DNA from: Scedosporium boydii
Lineage: Eukaryota > Ascomycota > Sordariomycetes > Microascales > Microascaceae
NCBI GenBank assembly: GCA_002221725.1
Contig: NJFT01000240.1
Location: forward strand, 1 to 59,924
DNA length: 59,924 nucleotides
Direction: 5' to 3'
Shown here: in pieces, positions 23,121-36,500 of the stretch
How the letters are laid out: every line of letters begins with the position of its first letter
How positions within the stretch are numbered: position 1 is the first letter of the stretch
The notes under the pieces: generated by a model
Told to the model about the DNA's origin: nothing
What the model saw: the letters and a program-made list of their open reading frames with translations, nothing else
The model's database searches: none
Translations under genes and position numbers: made by a program

Positions 23121-24370
23121 ATGGCTCAAAATCGGCATTGGTACGTATCGCACCCTTTCTACACTGCCCATCAAGAACACCAAGAACGTCACTAACGAAG
23201 CCTTTTTCCCGCAGGGAGCAAGACAAAGATGCCACCGTCTACATAGGCAACATAGACGAGCGCGCCGACCCGGCCATGGTTTACGAAATCATGCTCCAGA
23301 TGGGCCCCATCCACAACATCCACATGCCACGCGACCGCGTAACCCAGAACCACCAGGGCTTCGGCTTCGTCGAGTTCCGCACGCCCCTCGACGCCGAGTA
23401 CGCCGCCAACGTCATGAACGGCGTGAAGCTGTACGGGAAATCCCTGCGCGTCAACAAGGCGTCCGCCGACAAGCAGAAGCAGGCCGAGGTGGGAGCCGAG
23501 CTATACATCGGGAACCTGGACCCCGGGGTCGACGAGAAGCTGCTGTACGATACATTTTCGAGGTTCGGACCGTTGTTGTCGATACCGAAGGTGGCGAGGG
23601 ATGATTCCGCCCAGTCTAAGGGTTTCGGGTTTGTTTCGTACGCCGACTTCGAGAGCTCGGATGCGGCGATTGCCAATTTGAATGGCCAGTATATTCTCAG
23701 CAAGGAGGTCTCGGTGCAGTACGCTTTCAAGAAGGACGGTCGCGGCGAGAGGCACGGTGATGAAGCGGAGAGAGAACTTGCGAAACAGGCCAAGAAGCGG
23801 AATCTCGTTCCCGAGGCCGCTGCCATCCCCGCCGCTTTCCTCAACGCCCCGCCTGCGGCTCCCGCGCCCGCTGCCGTCCCTCAGATCCCCTCTCGCCTTC
23901 CGGCCGCGGCTCCCCCTGCTGGCTTCGACGCTTCCTCCATGCCCGGCGCGCCGGGAATTCCAGCTGGCATGCCTCCCCCACGTATGCCAGCTGGTTTCAA
24001 CGTCCCCTCGCGGGGCGGCCCGCCTCCTCCTGGTTTCCCGGCCCCCATGCCAGGCCACCCACAAGCAATTCCTCCGCACGGCTTGCAAGCAGGCCGTGGT
24101 GCCACCGTTCTCCCTCCAGCGCCGTCGGGTCTCCCTGCACGTCCTCCCCAGGGCCAGAGAGGTTACACGAACCCCGCGGACTTCCACCCCGGTTCGTATC
24201 GTACCCCTCCCCCGGGAGGCGCTGCTGCCCCGCCACCACCACCTGGGTTCACCCCGCCTCCCGGGTTCGGTCCACCTGGCGCCGCTCCGGGTGCTCCTCC
24301 TGGTGCGCCGCCTGGGTTCATGCCACCGCCTCCTGGGTTTCAACCGCCTCCAGGCTTTTCGCGGAGGTGA
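23121..24370 (+). CDS. hsh49: Splicing factor 3B subunit 4 (Hsh49/SF3b49)
   Basis: Component of the SF3b part of the U2 snRNP; it contacts pre-mRNA near the branch site and binds SF3B2/Cus1 in the nucleus. Exons are 23121-23140 and 23215-24370, coding 391 residues. The start MAQNRHWEQDKDATVYIGN, recovered by joining the tiny first exon across a 74-nt intron, matches the family. RRM1 spans about residues 14-88 (RNP2 VYIGNI, RNP1 GFGFVEF) and RRM2 about 101-180 (RNP2 LYIGNL, RNP1 KGFGFVSY). From about residue 215 to the end is a Pro/Gly/Ala-rich low-complexity tail with PPPGF-like repeats, as in SF3B4 orthologs. The reading frame stays open upstream to 22943 only because the intron and leader lack a stop in that frame; splicing argues against using it. 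Confidence 0.95.
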
Positions 24371-25102
24371 AGTGTGATTCGTACAATGTTGGGTAGAGTC
24401 TGGTGAGGGAGGGGAATTTCGGTATTTCCCTTAATTTATGGAATGGAGGACCTGTTGGTCATTTTAGGCCAAGAGGTCATTCGAGATACTCTTGGAAAGA
24501 GTGCCGTTTAGGATCATCTGTCCAAAGAAGAGCCTCGGTCCACAAAAGAAGGATATCCCCTCTTGTGACAAACACGAGGGTTAATTGGGATTGGGTTGTA
24601 AGGAAAGGCTAGAGACCAGTCGTGTTTAAAAGTATTTGCGGAAAGTATGGCGTTATTGTGGAGCAATAATGGGAATTTTCATGTATCAAGATAGTCATCA
24701 ACGTTCTTCATCATTCTTCATCGTTCTTCATCGCGATTCATAGCAAGATAGCAAGCGAGGCCAGAGGAGTGATCGGTCGGCAACAGTTGAATCAAAAGCA
24801 AACCTCGAACAAAAGATGATAAGCCAGTTTCAAGTCCCATTTGTTTGTATTTGAAGAACTTATGTCCTAGAGTGAAGTCCATTAGATATAAAAAAGAAGC
24901 AAATCCTCCTGCCGATAGAGTTCCAACTCGTCTCCATGTCCCAAGTGATACAGTAATACACTATTCTACATCGACTATACCTCCCTTCCTCACCTATTAT
25001 TTTCTTTTTCTTTTGACCAGAAAAGCATACCAAAGCTATTCCGGTGCCTTCAGCCCCATGCCCATGCAAAACGTAGGGACGCTCAACACCACCATAACAA
25101 TC
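24371..25102. other. Convergent intergenic region, hsh49 / cbp80
   Basis: The 732 bases between two stop codons hold the two 3' UTRs. A short imperfect tandem of TTCTTCATC lies around 24708-24738. No gene seen. Confidence 0.6.
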
Positions 25103-27753
25103 TTAGGCATCAACTGCCTCAACGGGAGCTGCCTTTGCAGCTTCCTGCAAAAAGCTCTCCTCAATCGCCGACTTCCTTCTAAACACCCTCAGCCACCTCT
25201 CCGCCCAATCCCGCACATAAGTCTGCGAATCACCATCCGTCGCCTCGCCATTCGTGCCAGTCGACCAACCGATCAGAGCGTCCTCGAGGGCCCGGAAGAG
25301 CTCCCGCATGGCCTTAACCTCGTCCGATTGGGTCTCGGCATCAGGATTGCCGCGGGCCACGTCGCGGACTCTACCCGTGACTTTGGCGACGGTGTTGAAG
25401 ACGAGCTCGAAGATGTGCCACTTGGCGAGTACGTCGCCGGTGCGCTTGCCTCCGGCGTGGCTGGTGCCGATGAGGGCCCAGTGGATGACGGACAGAGGTG
25501 TCAGGATAGAGTAGTTGAGAAGCTTCTCGATGATGGAGACCGCTACGCCTGGCTGGGCCTGCCAGTAGTTCATGACGGAGGTGATGATCTGGGCACGAGC
25601 GCCTTCTGAAGCCGCACCGACGTCAACTAGCCTGCCCTTGGTACGGTCTATGCACGCAAGGACGTGAGACAGAGACTTCGAACCGACCCAGCACACGGCC
25701 GTCATGAACACATCGGTGCTTGCGACAAGGGGGTCAACTCCGTTATCAAGCGCTGTCGAGTGAATTCGCTCGATGATGGGTTGGAAATCCTCGTCTGGGG
25801 ATTTACGCTTGAGAAGAGTAGCAATCTCTTGACCCTCTGCAGAAAAGGGCGTATCTAGTAGACCTAGTTAGCACGAGCTGAACAAGAAAGTAATAACCAG
25901 TGGTGCTCGCCGAGATCGTGGCGGATTGGGACTTACCAGGGTTGTTGAACTTGAAATCAGGGACATCTTTCTCCTTCTCGGGACCAATCAGGGACTGATA
26001 CGCCGGAGGCAAGGTACCCTTGATCCTCTGGGCAAAGCTGAGGCGGATCTCCTTGTCAAGAGCGCCGACGATGAAGGCTTTGCAGGGATCCAGGGAGGGC
26101 AATGACACGTCCTCCTCCCACTCCGTCCACTTCCATGTGAAACCGAAGTTGCTCAGGTGGTGGGCGAACCAATCGACGAAACGGTAGCCAAGTTCGGCAT
26201 CCATACTCGCGGTATTCCTGTAGAGATATCGGATCGCCCTTCCAAGACTAGGCGCAATGGCGGCCGGGGCAATTTTACATGCCTCGGTCAACACCGAATG
26301 GTAGTAGACTAGCTTATGCTCGGGGGCGGGAAGTTGGAGGAGTTGGGAGAACACAGTATCCACAGCCACGTCTTCCGGCTTCCAGGTCGACTTTGTGGGT
26401 TCAATATCCCGCAGGCGATCAAAGGGTGTAGCTCTCTTGACAAACGTGCCCTCCGAAAAGTAACAGTCCAAATCAATCAGGTACCGAGCAGTGACGTTGC
26501 GGTTGAAATCTAGGATATTGATCGTATCCAGAAGGCCGTCCCGGATCAGGGAAGCTGCAATATCTGTTGTAGGCGGCACGGACTCGACCTCTTGGTTACC
26601 GTAGACAGAGAGATATACCTCTGGGAAGAGTGGGCGAGGGCCAGCAATGACCGTAGAGGGAACTGAGATGGGTGGGAGATCATGCTTCGTCGCGTTCTCT
26701 AGTCGTTCCCTAGCCTCGACTTCTTCGAGAGGTAGATTCCACGGGCGGGGAAGGCATGCAAGTTTCCAATTGTTCGCTGCCTCAACTTGCAGTTGCTTCT
26801 GAAGCAGGCCAATAACACTCATTGAGCCCGCCACATCTTCTTGGCCGTTTCCAGCATAGTGGAAATCAATAAGAGCCTGCAGCGCATGAGGCTCAGACGC
26901 GATAATATCGGTCTTGTCCATGATATCTGCGGCCTTTTGCTGCCACTGACCAGGAGACGACGCCGCCATGAGATAGGGTAGGGTCAGAAGGATGACCTTT
27001 ACCAGTTCTGTTCCAATCGTCTGCAGGGAGCAAACATTAGTTCATGCACCTCGTATGAAAAGCACGAGCCTCCAGGGCTACTAAGAATGGGGGAGCAGGG
27101 GAGCCATACATCATCGGAGCTTGCAGTTTGGAGATCAACAGCTCGGCTAAAGAGCTCCTCCAACACAGGGAACACACCATCCCCAGCAAGACAGCTCTGC
27201 AGACAAGCCAGTAGCTTCAGGTAGAGCTTGACATCCCTCCAATCACCAACCTTGATCTTCTCCTCCAGCGCCGTCGCAACCTTGCCCAGGATATCATCGA
27301 CAGCCTCGGGCTTCAAGGTGTTCAGAACGATAATAACAGCGGCAAGAAAGGGCGTCTTGAGCGGCTGTTCCACTGCGATTTGGAGGGTCAGGTTAATGAA
27401 GTTGTTGCGCAAGTCCTCGTTGTCGTAGTTATCCGCCACAGTCTGAGCTATCGATTGAACTTCTTCGTGCCAGCGCCGCAGAGGAGATTCGGCGAGGGTG
27501 AGCATCTGCTTCCGGATCCGGACAGGGAGAGGCGCCGTGTCGAGCCGACGACGCTGGCCTCTGCGATCATGATAGTCGTCGTCATCTGGAGATATATTTG
27601 GGTTAGTTAATGTCCCACGACGCGACGTTTGGGACTATGACAAGAGAGTAGCTTAATCAAGTCCAGAAATATGCCATTGCCCATACCTCGATAGCGTCTC
27701 TTCCTATTGTAGCCGTGGCCTCCACCTGACTGTCGTCGGTCGTAGTCGGTCAT
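25103..27753 (-). CDS. cbc1: Nuclear cap-binding protein, large subunit (CBP80/Cbc1)
   Basis: Large subunit of the nuclear cap-binding complex, which with CBP20 binds the m7G cap of nascent RNA polymerase II transcripts and links it to splicing, export and decay. Minus-strand exons are 27687-27753, 27110-27585, 25937-27020 and 25103-25854, coding 792 residues. The N terminus is very basic (RKRRYR, then RRGQRRR), suiting an import signal. An MIF4G-type helical domain covers roughly residues 45-260, and the long middle and C-terminal helical regions resemble MIF4G-like domains 2 and 3 of CBP80. Introns are 101, 89 and 82 nt; acceptors read CTCCAG, CTGCAG and CTACTAG. The short first exon carries the start, which is an ATG and is followed by an open frame into exon 2. 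It lies tail to tail with hsh49. Confidence 0.92.
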
Positions 27754-29211
27754 TGTGCCGGCTTGAGATAAATTTTGAGGTGTCAATCTTTAGAAATTGG
27801 CAGGAACAGGGCTGGAAACCCAATTTCTATATGCCGGGATAAAATACTGATGTGGTGGCGCAGGAATTCAGAGGACGGTTGCGAGAGCTCAAAGTTGCTC
27901 GCTGTTTTCAAGATCGCCCTGTTCGCGACTTCCAACGCAATTGATTCTAGCTCCAACTCTCCTCCAAGTCACCTTTTGCAGCGATGTGGCTTGATGTGGC
28001 TGGAGCTTCATTCTACACCTAAGGCGTAAAGGGTCTGAGAATGGCATGTCGATGACTAATCGAGGCTAAAGTTGACCAACCTCAACTCTTACGAAGTACT
28101 CCGTAGTACGTAGTCTATTGCTGGAAGCCACTCGTGATAGACTTGGAATTGCAAAGGACTAAACGTTGGCAAGGTAGAGATGAATTTTTTTCGATTCAAA
28201 AATCTTCCTGTGATGTACAGAAACGGGGGTTGTTCTACAGAGCGAGCCATCCATGCTCGAACACCGAACCAGTCTCAGTCTGCGAATGCAATCCGGATCC
28301 ATAATCGCTAGCCCCAACCACACAGGATCCTACAGCTTCGCAAAGGAATGCCAACGAGCCTTGTCTTAGCACGCATCACCGGGGCCATACCCGGCCCGGC
28401 TCGAGATGCATGTTCCACATTTCCACCCGTCTTGGAATTCGTACACTCGGGAAGGCGCTCGATTAGGAGCATTTGTGCATGTCTCCGCATAACTTGACAC
28501 AGATTGGGCAGAAATCAAGGTAGAGGGCAAGCGGCATTCCGGTTCCACCGCAAAGCGGCCATTGTTTCCTCGAGCGTAAACAAGCGCAAACACGTCTCGC
28601 TGACAAGCAAACTTTGAAACAAGTGAAGGCCAACCAAGGGATCATAAGAGACGTCTCTGTCATGCATCAAGGAAAGAAAAGAGAGAGAAGAAAAAAACAT
28701 AAAAGCTGGGGAAAAATAGAAGAAGAAAAAAAGAGGTCTAAAAAGTGCGATTCCCTTTCATATGCATCAATGCAGCTTCGCGCATCTTGGCGAACGATCC
28801 CGACACCGTGAAGTCATGGAGTGCTCGGCAGGGGTGTCGACCACGAAGCCCGTCGATGCGGTTACAAGATTATACCCAAAGGCATGCGGTCAGGTAGGAC
28901 AAGAACTGTCCATTCCGCCTTGTCCACGTCTCGGACGGTGTTGCTTGCCTTCGTAGTGGTTGACCTCTAGAACTTCCAACCTTCCCATATACTCATGTTA
29001 AGAAGCAAGATTGGGAACCTATGCCTCCGTCTCGTTCCGTTCCTTCAGTTCCATTACTTTGGTTTTCTTCTTCTTCTCAGTTCGCCCTACCTTATCCCTC
29101 CAATGACTGTCCTTGAGTGTCGGATCAGAAGCCGCAATGATGTCGGGATCACGATATGTGATCATTCAGATCTTAAGCAAAAAAACAACCCTAACCGAGG
29201 CGGCAGTGGGC
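27754..29211. other. Intergenic, 1.46 kb
   Basis: The region runs from the 3' end of the GSK3 gene to the start of CBP80 and so holds the CBP80 promoter and the GSK3 3' UTR. The compound motif TACGAAGTACTCCGTA lies at 28090-28105. No gene is supported. Confidence 0.5.
28090..28105 (+). repeat. Overlapping TACGAAGTA and TACTCCGTA motifs
   Basis: The two motif variants share their middle TA, giving the 16-mer TACGAAGTACTCCGTA. It lies 340 bases upstream of the CBP80 start codon and is the only exact copy of the main motif within the core gene block. Confidence 0.8.
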
Positions 29212-30809
29212 TTAATCGAGCCTGGCAAGCATCTCTTCCTTCTTCATAGGCGTAAAGTCATCTATGTTGAGTCCACGAGCCGCAAGGGTGGCACGCATAT
29301 GAGGGGGCACCAACTTGTGGTTGAGATGTGGCGCAATGGAGAGTTCTAATAAAGAAAAAAATGCCCTCAGAGGTTAGCGAGCTCGGTCTTTGGCAGTTTT
29401 TCAATGATATACGAATGGAAAGATGGGTAGGTGAACACATACCATGACGGCTGAAATCGAAGAGAGGAGGCAAGTCTCGCAACTGGCCTGTTTGGTGCCT
29501 GGAGTCGGGTAGTTTGGTGTTGGGATCGCGGAGCTCGTCGAAAAAGGGATGGACCATGGCTTCGATCGCCGACAATCTTTCCGTTGGGGTATACTCGAGA
29601 AGTTTGCTGATGAGGTCGATCGCGTTCGCGTCGGCTTTCCTAAACACCTTGCCGAATGGATGGGGCTTAATTTGAGGGAACTTGTGCTCCATGTAGTTGG
29701 GATTCATTGTTCGAATCTGTTCCCTCGTGGGTGTGCCCAAAACCTTGATGATCTCGACTAATTGGTCAATACCCGATTCGCCGGGGAAGAGAGGTTGTCC
29801 GAGCATCAGTTCCGCCATTACACAACCCGTTGACCAGACGTCTACATTTTTTGGATGAGTTAGTCCAAAGTCATTTTAAAAGTTCGCGTCAGCTGAGAAA
29901 ATCTTACCAATCTTAGTGGCGTAATTCGTAGCACCAAAGATCAGCTCTGGCGCCCTGTAGTATCTGGAGCAGATGTATGATACGTTGGGTTCGTTCTCCA
30001 CCAGTATCTTTGCACTACCAAAATCACAGAGCTTCAGAACGCCGGTGGCAGGGTCGAGGAGAAGGTTTTGAGGCTTGATGTCTCGATGGCAAATGCCCTG
30101 GGAGTGGATGTAGGCAAGAGCACGGAAGAGTTGGTAGATGTAGAGCTTGACCTCTAAGATCGGCATAGTCGTCTTCATCTTATTAAAGAATCGCGAAGCT
30201 CGATAAACTGTCTCAGGGACAAACTCCTGCACGAGATTGAGGTAAACTTCGTCCTTCTGCGATTTGTTCAACGGCAATGTTAGCCAGGGTCGTCCGGTAT
30301 ATTAGGGGTACTGCGACAGAAGCCGCAGCCTACACTGAGCTCACCCGTTCTCCATTGGAGTAATAGAATGCTTTCAATTGAACAATGTTTGGGTGTCGAA
30401 CGATGCGCATGATTTGGAGTTCACGGTTCTGCTACGATCAGCTTCTCGAAACCAACAGTGCGTGCCCGGGTTGATGAGGTTTGGGGAATGAATGGCACGT
30501 ACCTTGAAGCGTTTATCCTGAAGCACACGCTTGATGGCGGCATCCTCTCCAGAGGGCGACAACTTGGTTTGAAAAACAACACCGAATGATCCATTACCCA
30601 CAATCTTGCATTGCGTATACTGGAGCTCTCTCGTCTCTCCAGTAACTCCATCTTGAACCTTTTCGCGGATTACCTCTGAAGGGCAAAGTCACGGTTAGTC
30701 TAATGGAGGGAGATGCGCCCATCAGAAAGAGGGTTGAAGGCGCCCGAAATGTGTTGTGCTCACCTCCCATCCGCAGGGTGTTGAAGGCTGAAGGCCGGCT
30801 CGAAGACAT
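29212..30809 (-). CDS. gsk3: Glycogen synthase kinase 3 (Ser/Thr protein kinase)
   Basis: Constitutively active CMGC-family Ser/Thr kinase acting in the cytosol and nucleus on primed substrates. Six minus-strand exons, 30764-30809, 30503-30675, 30345-30428, 29908-30256, 29443-29841 and 29212-29345, code 394 residues, the usual length for fungal GSK3. Visible motifs are the glycine loop VGNGSFGVV (41-49), catalytic Lys64 in AAIK, HRD at 158-160, KPQN just after it, DFG at 179-181, and the activation-loop Tyr195 in [14 protein letters not shown], whose autophosphorylation is typical of the family. The C terminus [20 protein letters not shown] is the fungal GSK3 tail. All introns are GT-AG, 66-97 nt. 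The first exon of only 46 nt was placed from its ATG and the phase-1 junction. It is transcribed in the same direction as CBP80 with 1.46 kb between them. Confidence 0.95.
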
Positions 30810-33551
30810 AATCGCGGCGGATTCGATTCTGCCACTCCAACACAGCAAAGGACTGGAAATTTCAGGGCGCTACGAGTCGAATATACAATCGTATCGATTT
30901 CGGCAGGGGATTGGACGACGTCGAGGCGAAAATCTGCGGGGGCGCGTGTGTGAGAGTGGGAAGTCGAGTAGGATTGAGGTCGCGGGGTACAAGACGAGGT
31001 CGGTCGAGAGCAAGGTCCAGAGGACGTTTCGACACAAAGGTAAATGGAACAGAGGGGGAAATGCGTGGTGTTTGTGGATGGCAGATTTGCTTGGTTTGGT
31101 CGCTAAGCAGCTCCTCGTGGGCACCAGCCTAATTGATCGGGGGCAGGCGTGCTTCCTTCAAGTCCGGACAGAGATGTATACAACCTGATACTTTTTTTCC
31201 TTCAGAGAGTGGGAAAAGAAAAAAGAACAAGTTGGAGATAAAAGAGACAGAAAATAGATGAAGAAGGAGGAGTTCGAGGGAGTAGGGAAAAAAGGAAGGA
31301 AAAGCGAGGCTGGTCGAGAGCTAAGAGATGGCAATTTAGCAAAGGTTTGTGAAATCGTTAAAGCCGGATTGAATAGGCCATTTTCCTTGTCAAGGTTCCC
31401 TTCAATTCATTCAGTGGGCAAGAGGAGAGGGGGGAAAGATCAATCCAGACTAGATCACTCTTTCGCTGGAAGGTCTGCGTAGGAATGTGGAGCGTGGAGT
31501 ATGGGGTGAAAGGTTGGTGGGTATTTTGCTCAGGTGGGGGGGAAGAGAAGAGATGAGGTCGTTTTAGGTCAGCTGGGAAGGAGAGGGAAGGAAGAGAGGA
31601 AGAGGGAAAGGCAAGAAAAAAAATATTCAAAGTTGGACTAGAAGCAAAATAAAGGAAATGGGTAACTATGACGGCGATGGTATTATTTGCCCAGCTGCCA
31701 CGAGGTTCGGTTCAGACAGGCCAGGTCTGGGACGTGGTGGCAAGATACACCAGCAGATCCGGTGGGCTTTAAAAGAGAGGCAACCACAAAGCTGACAGGG
31801 GGACGGGGACTGGTGGACACGAGGGGCTGTAGTTGAAGGTAGTGGAGTGCGAGTATGTAGGGAGTATGCGCAGTGAAGGTGTACGAGGTGGAATAGGTTC
31901 AATCTGGTGTTGGCTCAGGCTCAGGCTCAGGTTTTGGGCTTGGGTAGAGGCGTGGTGGTGGTTTGATGCAGGTGTAGGTGTAGGAAGAGGAATGGCGCTC
32001 GACAGACACGCCGATGCATGCAGCCCCCAACTAGCTAAGGTGAGGTGATTGCTGCTTGGTTCCTTCTTTCTCTGGTCGGCTCTTTAGAGGGGCGGAGGTG
32101 GGAAATAATCATAAAAAGGTCCAGGTACATGCAAGCAGTGCAACCAGCAAGACCAACCCTTGCTCGAGCTTGACAAAAACTCAAGCCATGGGGAGAGAAC
32201 AGAGAGAACCCCGGCGGGCGTGGGAGAAGCGGCCCTGAGAGCTTGGAGAGCCTCTTCGTCGGAGATACAGGATACAGATTTACCAGGCGCTGCTCCTGAG
32301 CGAGCAATCCACAATGGACCTCGCCCAATTCAATCGACGAGGTTCTCGAGAAATAACCCAAGGCATAAACTGGTTGATGAGAAAATGAGGGGTAACAGGG
32401 TAGCAGGGAAGTTTCGCAGCCAGCCGAACTACTCGACCAACCCCGGCAAAAGGGCAGGAAACTTTGAACTTGACGACTCTCCACGTAAGACGAAAAGGAA
32501 AAAAAGAGTGGACTTACAGCTTAGCCTAGACAATCGAGACGGAGAGAAGGATCAAATCTTGAACATGGAAGTGCTCGAGGAGGAGATAACTCGGTAGCCT
32601 GACTTGGGGGGAGGAAGGAATCACACTGGCGAGCCCTGGCGCCCTGGCTTCCTGGATCATGGAAGTCACGGGATGAGGGAGCAGTGCAAAAAATTGGACA
32701 AGTGATTTAAGCCTTCCAAAGTTGTACTCTAGGCTGGTTACTCGAGAATAGTACAAAGAAACTTGAAATTTAGAAGGTGGTGAAATGGAGCACTCGCCGC
32801 CAAAAGTATCGGTACCTGCCACACACAGGCCAAGCCATGGTCAGCAGCAGCCCACATATGTACACCATACCCGTCCTGGTTCTAGTGCCATCCTAATCCG
32901 GGTTTGAACCGACTTTTGTGCTTGAAGCACCAAGCAACTGCAGCAAGAAGGATGAGTCCTGCTTCGGAGTGCACATACAGCTTTGGAAGTATCGAAATCG
33001 GGCTAGGTGCTTCGACAAAAGCGTCGGATTTTGTTTTTCTTTTCTTCTTTTTTTCCCTTTTTCACATTTATAGAGGGAAACTCGTCCGGACACAAATCGA
33101 TACAGTCATATGAAAAATCCGAGAATGAGATCTACTAACAATGCAAGAACACGGGATCGATTGAGCAGAAATGAGACGAAGGTGGGGTTCCAGAGCTCTC
33201 AACTGAGGCAACAGATTTGTGGATTTGCCGGTGGTGTCACTGGTCATTGTTGTGTGACCTTCGTAGCTTCAATGGTGCCAATCAGGAGCTGGGCCTGGAG
33301 AGATTGGTGGTTACGAAGGACGGAGTAGAGTCATTGAGAACTTTCACTGCAAACTCCCAAAACTCTTGATGACCCTCGAAGACACACGCCGGTCATCATT
33401 AACGTCACCGTCACCAGCTGCTCAGGTTTAATACCTAGTCACTGATCGATAATGCATTCTTAGCACCCCGGGACGGACTGAGCAGCTTGAAATTGAAATA
33501 ATCTACAAGAGGAAAGATTGATGATCAATGTACGTACTAGCGTCGGTCCGC

Positions 33552-33577
33552 TTTTTTTTTTTTGGGGGGGGGGGGGG
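33552..33577 (+). repeat. T12G14 homopolymer junction
   Basis: Twelve T are followed directly by fourteen G and then TTT. The G run could form a G-quadruplex on the + strand. It is in gene-poor DNA. Confidence 0.9.
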
Positions 33578-36500
33578 TTTGTTCCCGAGAAGGAGCTCTC
33601 CAAAAACCACGAGCCTGTCAATTGGGTAGGTTTCGAGGTCTGCCCTCCGTCTTAATACTATGAGGTCATCCCTGGGAACGTAGCTTCCCACGATACTCCT
33701 TAGATCCGCGAGGTCCCTCATTCCTCAGGCAAGAATGCGCCATGGCATTATGAGACATATCCAGGATTCCTCAGAGCCTTCAAGTTTGAAACCCGAAAGC
33801 TCATGCTTAGCAGATGTGTGCTTCGTACTGTCAGCTAGGCTAGGATCAAGGCAGACTATCGTCTGCCTCACATCGAGGCTGAACTGGGATGTAAAGCCTG
33901 AGAGCCCAAGGGGCTCACATCAAGATGACATTTTCGGAAGAGCCATAGCGGTCAACTGAGTCTTACTTGAATATCAGGACGGATCCCTCGTGGTCGGGTA
34001 GTGTTTCCCTCTTTAACCGCGATTGAAAGCTAAAAGTGCCACTTTTTTAGGTTTTAAACAGGCTCGATCCCTCTGCTCGATAGGCTGTCTCAAGAGCAAA
34101 CCAAGATTTCTCATCTAGGACCAAAGCTCCGAAGCAATATGGCTCCAAATGACACCTAAAGCTGCAGGCAGGTGGAGCTCTACACATAGACGTTGCTTCC
34201 AGGTCCAAGGGAACCCCTCGACTGATGGAGTCTCGATGATGCTAGCAGCTCAAGGCGTGATCTACACAGTCTTCAGACGATCCAAATGTCAGGCGCGTCT
34301 CTAGCACTTGCACTTGAAAAATTCAGTCTCCGCCCACGATCTCTCACCACAACCAACATCTCAATTTGATGCAGAACCTGCCTCGGTACTTCGTGTTCTC
34401 TTCGCTTCTTCAATGCGCTCTCCAATCACCTAGCTAGGCGTGTTTTTTTTTCTTTCTTTCGTTTATATGAGCTTAAGCCTAAGGTGCCTGCCGCGTCCCT
34501 ACTCTCAGAGCCTAGCGCGAGGATCTCATGCACGAGGTACCTCTAAGATATCGGTACTTCCAGGCGAGGGGCCAGGGTATTTCAGGTGCATTGACCAATA
34601 AGTGGTCATGGCTCCCGCTGTCGAGGATCCAACCTCCCTTGGCATTTCTCACAGCGGAAACGGCGAAGGAACTGATAACCTGCAGCACCACCCTCACCAA
34701 TGATGAATTCCGTCTGCATGCGAGAGTCGACTTTGTCCTCACCGAGGCGTTCACTACTATAAATTGACGATGGTGTCTTGACCGTGGCCTCTACCGACCC
34801 GGGAGAGTTAGGTAACTTCGTATGGTTCTACTTTCCAAGTTCCCAGTGATCTGAGTACAAGGCTTGCTGAGTGGGCCTGGAGTTCTGCCTACGTCACCAG
34901 GAGTGTTGGTGGAGAGGTACAGTAAATTCAATTTATAACGGTGAGGTTTTGCGGGGGAACTACAATTGTATTGAGAAGTTGAGACCTTCCAGGAGTGCTT
35001 CTGACTTCGGCGAACTCTACACTACGCTGGTCAAGTCCCGCCAATCAAGCCAACGTCAAATTGATTCATCAATTAATATTTCACTGTGCTGTCTTTGCTG
35101 TCTTTGCTGAAAGATGGTCCCACTATCCCCATAAATGCATCAATCCACACTCCCAGGAACCTCGAAGCTTGCGCTGGTCGTGACCCTGTGGCACTGTCGT
35201 GTTGAGTGGGGCTGGCGGATACTCTAGTTGAATCAATCAATGAGAACTGCAACAATTACGAAGTCTTGAAATCGTCCTGCCCGTTGTCCGTCCTTCGGAG
35301 TGCCCAGGTGGCAGGTGGCTGACCAACTCACTGGGATTCGGGCTAATCCCAGACTACCTAATAATAGGCGCCTAAGAAACGGTCTCATGACCACCTCTGC
35401 AACAGGCTATGAGTGGCTGGTCCAAGGAGACAGGGACCAGTCTCTAGCTAACCTTTCCAGCTGCCCCTCGTACCCGTACCCAGCATGACCTGTTTTGGGA
35501 TGAAATGGTCACCGGACGAAGATGGATTTGCATCTGATTGCGTTAGCCACTCCCTGTCCCTGTTAATTGGAAGTCACGATTGGCCCACTTCGCTTCATGT
35601 ACGGAGTATCGCCGTCTCAAGATCGACAGAGACCACTGAAGCCTTGCCCACCCAAAACAATCTTGTTCACCTTGAGCCGCTGCCTGCTAGCTTCAAAAAG
35701 AGCTCCCACGATCATTTTTCGGAATGTTATAGGGCTGATGGCATGCCCCAATAACGAGGCCGGATCTTTTGATGACCTTTCCAGGGGGGAACGGGAAGAT
35801 CTGAAGAGACCAGGCGCCAAGCAAGTCCATCCATCCAAAACCGGATGCAGGAACAGCTGAACCGAATGATCTTGACAAACCTCACATATCCAAAAAGTCA
35901 AATATTTCGATATGCAGAATAGCCAGGCTTTTGGTGCTGTCTTGCAGTCCCGTGCTGGTGAATCAGAAGAGGAAGGGAAAAGCCTTCAAGCCGCGTGATT
36001 TAGGTGACTGTATGTAGTTTATGCCAAAGATCCTCCCCGAGTCATAATCTAGGAATAACTACTTGACATGTGATCGTTCACATCAGTCGAAGAAACTACA
36101 ATTGTAGTAGTAGGATTTAGTAGGATTCGACCGGCACCTGTCTCTTGGGCGAAAGGATGGGATGATATCAATTATTGACAGTCCGACAGTTGCCTTGGGA
36201 GGATGGTTGCCTACAACGAGTCTCGGCAAGGTCGATCCGTCTGTTGACTTTCCTTCCCTTCCCTGAGAGGAAGAGGGAAAAGAGAAACAAAGAAGGGCGA
36301 ATGAGCATCTCGGTGAGGGTGTAACAAGAGCAGGACCAACCGAAGCACTATTTCTCATCGTAAGCGGTGCGGTGTTACCAGACCTCGAGTTCCTCCATGA
36401 TAGGTATCGCACCTTTCCGGACCAGCCTTTTGGGAGGCATCATACTGGCGAGGGCAACTGCCAGCCACGCCGAGCAAACCCACCACCTCCTCTATTTTAG

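Noticed and set aside
23501..24343. 280-codon minus-strand open frame opposite hsh49
   Set aside because: It is the antisense shadow of the Pro/Gly-rich tail and RRM2 of SF3B4, with Arg/Gly-rich nonsense composition.
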